The notes under the pieces: generated by a model
Seen by the model: only the letters and a program-made list of their open reading frames with translations
Told to the model about the DNA's origin: nothing
Database searches by the model: none
Shown: positions 15,911 to 18,426 of the stretch, piece by piece
Layout of the letters: each line of letters starts with the position of its first letter
Position numbering within the stretch: the stretch's first letter is position 1
Made by a program: the position numbers and the translations under genes
Assembly: GCA_011330545.1 (NCBI GenBank)
Contig: DRQI01000092.1
Span: 1 to 18,426, forward strand
Origin: Flavobacteriia bacterium
GTDB lineage: Bacteria > Bacteroidota > Bacteroidia > Flavobacteriales > Flavobacteriaceae
Direction: 5' to 3'
Length of the DNA: 18,426 nt

Positions 15911-16013
15911 TGTCATTTCGACAGAGCGAGGAACGAGCGACGAGAAACGTAAGTTCAGCGGAGTTAAATCGCATCATAATGAGATTCCTCTTCATACCTC
16001 ATTCAGAATGACA
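15911..16013. repeat. Flavobacterial-type TGTCATTTCGAC palindromic repeat
   Basis: The segment opens with TGTCATTTCGACAGAGCGAG and closes with GAGATTCCTC and AGAATGACA, so its termini are inverted (TGTCATT 15911-15917, AATGACA 16007-16013) and the two halves are imperfect reverse complements. I recall closely similar sequences scattered through intergenic regions of many Flavobacteriaceae genomes; that is from memory and was not searched. Bases 16014-16100 after it hold nothing I can name. Confidence 0.6.
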
Positions 16014-16104
16014 GGCTCATTTTAAAAGAGTTTCGTTCCTTTGTTTAAAACTATGGATTTCTAATGTATAGTGGTATATTCCAAATAGTGTAAAATTTAT
16101 ATAC

Positions 16105-16135
16105 TTGATTATTAGCCAAATAATTAGTATATTTA
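16105..16135 (+). promoter_or_regulatory. Possible promoter of the exported-protein gene
   Basis: TTG at 16105-16107 is followed 20 bases later by TATATTTA (16128-16135), one mismatch from the -7 consensus TAnnTTTG reported for Bacteroidota, where about 19 bases separate the two boxes. A start of transcription near 16142 would leave a leader of about 20 bases. TTTATATACTTG (16096) and TTTATACACTTG (16132) form a near-exact direct repeat that may be unrelated. Confidence 0.35.
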
Positions 16136-16163
16136 TACACTTGCAGTCAAAAAAATCGTAGTC

Positions 16164-16862
16164 ATGAAAAATTTTTTAATAGTAACTTGTTTGTTGTATT
16201 CAATGCAATTATTTCCTCAGCTTCTTTCTAGCGGCTCCTTACGGCCCACACAAGTAGTTGATTCTAATAGATTTAATGACGTTTGGGAACTCAGGTTTTC
16301 TAAACAAAAGCCTACAAAATTAGAAATTAACGGAAGTGTTTATCTTTTTGATAGTTGGAAAGAAATTGGAACGCTATATTTAGATGAAAAGAGATATACC
16401 TTAACCGATATTAATTACAATGCCTTGTATGACAGATTTGAGTTCAAAATCTCAAAAGACTCGGTACTCGTATTTGACAATATGGATTCTATACAAATAA
16501 AAAATAAAAAATTTAAAAGGTTTTATTTTGATGCCAATAAAGGCCAAAGATATGCTGAGGTCTTGTTTAAAGGCCAAAATTACACGTTGATAAAAGAATT
16601 TACGGCTAAATTTATAGAAGCTACACCAAACCCTTTGATGCTCAAAAATAACGGACATAAATATGTGCTTGTAGAAAAGTATTATGTAAAAAATAATAAA
16701 ACAAACAATTTGTCTCCATTAAAGAAAAGCAAAAAAGAAATTATTCGTTTATTTTCAGATAGAGGAGAAGATGTGAAGGCCTATCTCAAAGAAAATAAAT
16801 TATCTTATAAAAAAGAAAATGATTTGGTAAAAATATTTGAACATTACGATGTAGTATTATGA
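16164..16862 (+). CDS. Unrecognised exported protein
   Basis: A 232-residue protein I cannot assign to a family. Residues 1 to about 19 (MKNFLIVTCLLYSMQLFPQ) look like a Sec signal peptide: one Lys, a hydrophobic core, then a polar residue. No lipobox cysteine sits at the expected place, so periplasmic or secreted location is more likely than lipoprotein. Residues 50-175 alternate hydrophobic and polar, suggesting beta strands, with repeated patterns such as LYLDEKRYTL and LFKGQNYTLI. Residues 186-229 are a basic helical tail (KKSKKEIIRLFSDRGEDVKA, then YLKENKLSYKKENDLVKIFE), resembling the ends of other exported Bacteroidota proteins of unknown function. It has its own possible promoter and a terminator, so it is probably a single-gene unit. 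Confidence 0.85.
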   Translation: MKNFLIVTCLLYSMQLFPQLLSSGSLRPTQVVDSNRFNDVWELRFSKQKPTKLEINGSVYLFDSWKEIGTLYLDEKRYTLTDINYNALYDRFEFKISKDSVLVFDNMDSIQIKNKKFKRFYFDANKGQRYAEVLFKGQNYTLIKEFTAKFIEATPNPLMLKNNGHKYVLVEKYYVKNNKTNNLSPLKKSKKEIIRLFSDRGEDVKAYLKENKLSYKKENDLVKIFEHYDVVL

Positions 16863-16880
16863 TAATTCATAATTTTTAAT

Positions 16881-16918
16881 AAAAAAAGGATACGCTAAAA
16901 TAGTTTATCCTTTTTTTT
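16881..16918 (+). terminator. Intrinsic terminator after the exported-protein gene
   Basis: AAAAAAAGGATA (16881-16892) pairs with TATCC and the following T-run (16906-16917), with an inner GCTA/TAGT step around AAA. The T-run covers 16911-16918. It lies 19 bases after the preceding stop codon and just before carA. The A-run on the other side would allow bidirectional use. Confidence 0.85.
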
Positions 16919-16922
16919 ATAC

Positions 16923-16930
16923 TATTTTTG
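16923..16930 (+). promoter_or_regulatory. Possible -7 promoter box of carA
   Basis: TATTTTTG matches the Bacteroidota -7 consensus TAnnTTTG exactly and ends 15 bases before the carA ATG, which would leave a very short leader. No clear TTG or TTTG is found at the -33 distance, because that region belongs to the preceding terminator. The strong terminator upstream implies that carA needs its own promoter. Confidence 0.4.
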
Positions 16931-16945
16931 AAAAACCATTGAATT

Positions 16946-18046
16946 ATGCACTACCAAATTAATAAAAAAGCCATTTTATTATTAGAAGACGGAACCCGGT
17001 TTGAAGGCAAATCTATCGGAATAGAAGGCTTCGCTACCGGAGAAATCTGTTTTAATACAGGAATGACAGGGTATCAAGAAATTTTTACAGACCCGTCCTA
17101 TTTTGGGCAACTGATGGTTACCACCAATGCCCATATTGGCAATTACGGAATTAACAGCGATGAAGTAGAATCAGAAAACATAAAAATTGCCGGGCTAATA
17201 TGTAGGAATTTTAGCTTTCATTATTCACGGTTTCATGCACAAGGCTCATTAAAAGATTGGTTTACAAAACATAACTTGGTAGCCATTTCAGATATAGATA
17301 CCAGGGCATTGGTAGCTTATATCCGTGAAAACGGGGCGATGAATGCCATTATATCTACAACAGAAGAAGATATAAATAGCTTAAAACAACGGCTGAAAAA
17401 AGTGCCTTCAATGGAAGGGTTAGAGTTGGCATCAAAAGTTTCAACAAAAGAACCGTATTATGTGGGCAATAAAGATGCTGCCTATAAAATTGCCGCCTTA
17501 GATATAGGTATTAAAAAGAATATTCTCAGAAATTTGTCAAAACGCAATGCCTACATCAAAGTATTTCCTTACAATACTACCTTTGAAGAAATGAGCAGCT
17601 TTAATCCCGATGCCTATTTTTTATCCAATGGCCCCGGCGACCCCAAACCTCTAAAAGCAGCACAGTTGGTAGCAAAAGAAATTATAAAAAGAAATTTGCC
17701 GCTTTTTGGTATCTGTTTAGGACATCAAGTAATTGCATTAGCCAACGGAATTTCAACCTATAAAATGCACCATGGCCATAGAGGAATTAACCATCCCGTA
17801 AAGAATTTAATAAGCGGCAAGGGCGAAATAACATCGCAAAATCACGGTTTTGCCATCCATAGAGAAGAAACCGAAGCACACCCTGATATAGAAATTACAC
17901 ATGTTCATTTAAACGATAATACCGTTGCCGGAATCCGGTTAAAAAATAAGAAATGCTTTTCGGTTCAATACCACCCCGAAGCAAGTCCGGGGCCACATGA
18001 CGCCGAATATTTATTTGACCAATTTTTTGACATGATTAAAAATTAG
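16946..18046 (+). CDS. carA: Carbamoyl-phosphate synthase small (glutaminase) subunit
   Basis: CarA hydrolyses glutamine and passes ammonia to CarB, which makes carbamoyl phosphate for pyrimidine and arginine synthesis in the cytoplasm. It has 366 residues, close to the family norm. The N-terminal CPSase domain (about 1-150) has LLLEDGTRFEGKSIG and FNTGMTGYQEIFTDPSYFGQ. The class I glutamine amidotransferase domain (about 180-366) shows LSNGPGDP, the nucleophile elbow LFGICLGHQ with Cys257, and the triad partners in QYHPEASPGPHD (His343, Glu345). All catalytic residues are intact. carB is not in the window. It lies 146 bases upstream of eno on the same strand with no convincing terminator between. 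Confidence 0.98.
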   Translation: MHYQINKKAILLLEDGTRFEGKSIGIEGFATGEICFNTGMTGYQEIFTDPSYFGQLMVTTNAHIGNYGINSDEVESENIKIAGLICRNFSFHYSRFHAQGSLKDWFTKHNLVAISDIDTRALVAYIRENGAMNAIISTTEEDINSLKQRLKKVPSMEGLELASKVSTKEPYYVGNKDAAYKIAALDIGIKKNILRNLSKRNAYIKVFPYNTTFEEMSSFNPDAYFLSNGPGDPKPLKAAQLVAKEIIKRNLPLFGICLGHQVIALANGISTYKMHHGHRGINHPVKNLISGKGEITSQNHGFAIHREETEAHPDIEITHVHLNDNTVAGIRLKNKKCFSVQYHPEASPGPHDAEYLFDQFFDMIKN

Positions 18047-18162
18047 TTCAATTTTACTACACATAAAGCTGAACAAATTCCAATGAATATTGCGGTATCT
18101 TTTATCCGAAAACGTTATCGTACAAAAAGGTAACTTTTAGAAGCGTAACTACAGTAATTTCT

Positions 18163-18170
18163 TAACTTTA
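18163..18170 (+). promoter_or_regulatory. Weak candidate -7 box of eno
   Basis: TAACTTTA is one base from TAnnTTTG and lies 22 bases before the eno ATG, within the 146-base carA-eno gap. No TTG is placed correctly upstream. The rest of the gap has only weak hairpins, such as AAAAG 18125-18129 with CTTTT 18134-18138, and no terminator I would trust. Just before the ATG is a short AAAAT-type repeat. Confidence 0.2.
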
Positions 18171-18186
18171 CAGTACCAAAAAATAA

Positions 18187-18426
<240 letters not shown>

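Noticed and set aside
15747..15995. Minus-strand open frame of 82 codons in the rplQ-downstream spacer
   Set aside because: It runs through both palindromic repeats, is serine/arginine-rich without any recognisable motif, and openness is explained by the repeat sequence.
18046..18074. GTTCA/TGAAC inverted repeat as a carA terminator
   Set aside because: Only five pairs with a 19-base loop and no T-run.

Overview
The window is an AT-rich stretch of a Bacteroidota chromosome, most likely Flavobacteriaceae. The evidence is protein style (zinc-free L36, long zinc-free S14, L17 with a basic/acidic tail), start codons preceded by A/T-rich sequence with almost no Shine-Dalgarno, TAnnTTTG-type -7 boxes, a TGTCATTTCGAC-type intergenic palindrome, and carA-eno after rplQ. 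This placement is inferred from the sequence alone.

Layout. Bases 1-1175 are the C-terminal part of fusA (EF-G), followed by rpsJ. A 283-base gap then holds a densely paired RNA segment ending in an apparent intrinsic terminator. From 1783 to 15634 runs the merged S10-spc-alpha supercluster, all on the + strand: rplC, rplD, rplW, rplB, rpsS, rplV, rpsC, rplP, rpmC, rpsQ, rplN, rplX, rplE, rpsN, rpsH, rplF, rplR, rpsE, rpmD, rplO, secY, infA, rpmJ, rpsM, rpsK, rpsD, rpoA, rplQ. Most junctions are 1-20 bases. The exceptions (before rplC, rpsH, rplR, rpsM, rpsK, rpsD and rplQ) are where all the non-coding structure lies. A strong terminator closes the cluster at 15661-15696.

The 529-base space 15635-16163 holds that terminator, a 191-base MITE-like imperfect palindrome, a second palindromic repeat and a possible promoter, but no credible gene. 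Then come an unrecognised exported protein gene with its own terminator, carA (glutaminase subunit of carbamoyl-phosphate synthetase) and the first 78 codons of eno (enolase).

Together the genes make an elongation factor, 25 ribosomal proteins, IF-1, the SecY translocon channel and the RNA polymerase alpha subunit: the core of translation, protein export and transcription. The genes themselves are conventional. The interest is in the gaps: a candidate attenuator leader between rpsJ and rplC, possible structured leaders before rpsH, rpsM, rpsK and rpsD, and short tandem repeats that repeatedly end at start codons. I saw no CRISPR array, tRNA, rRNA, phage gene or defence gene.
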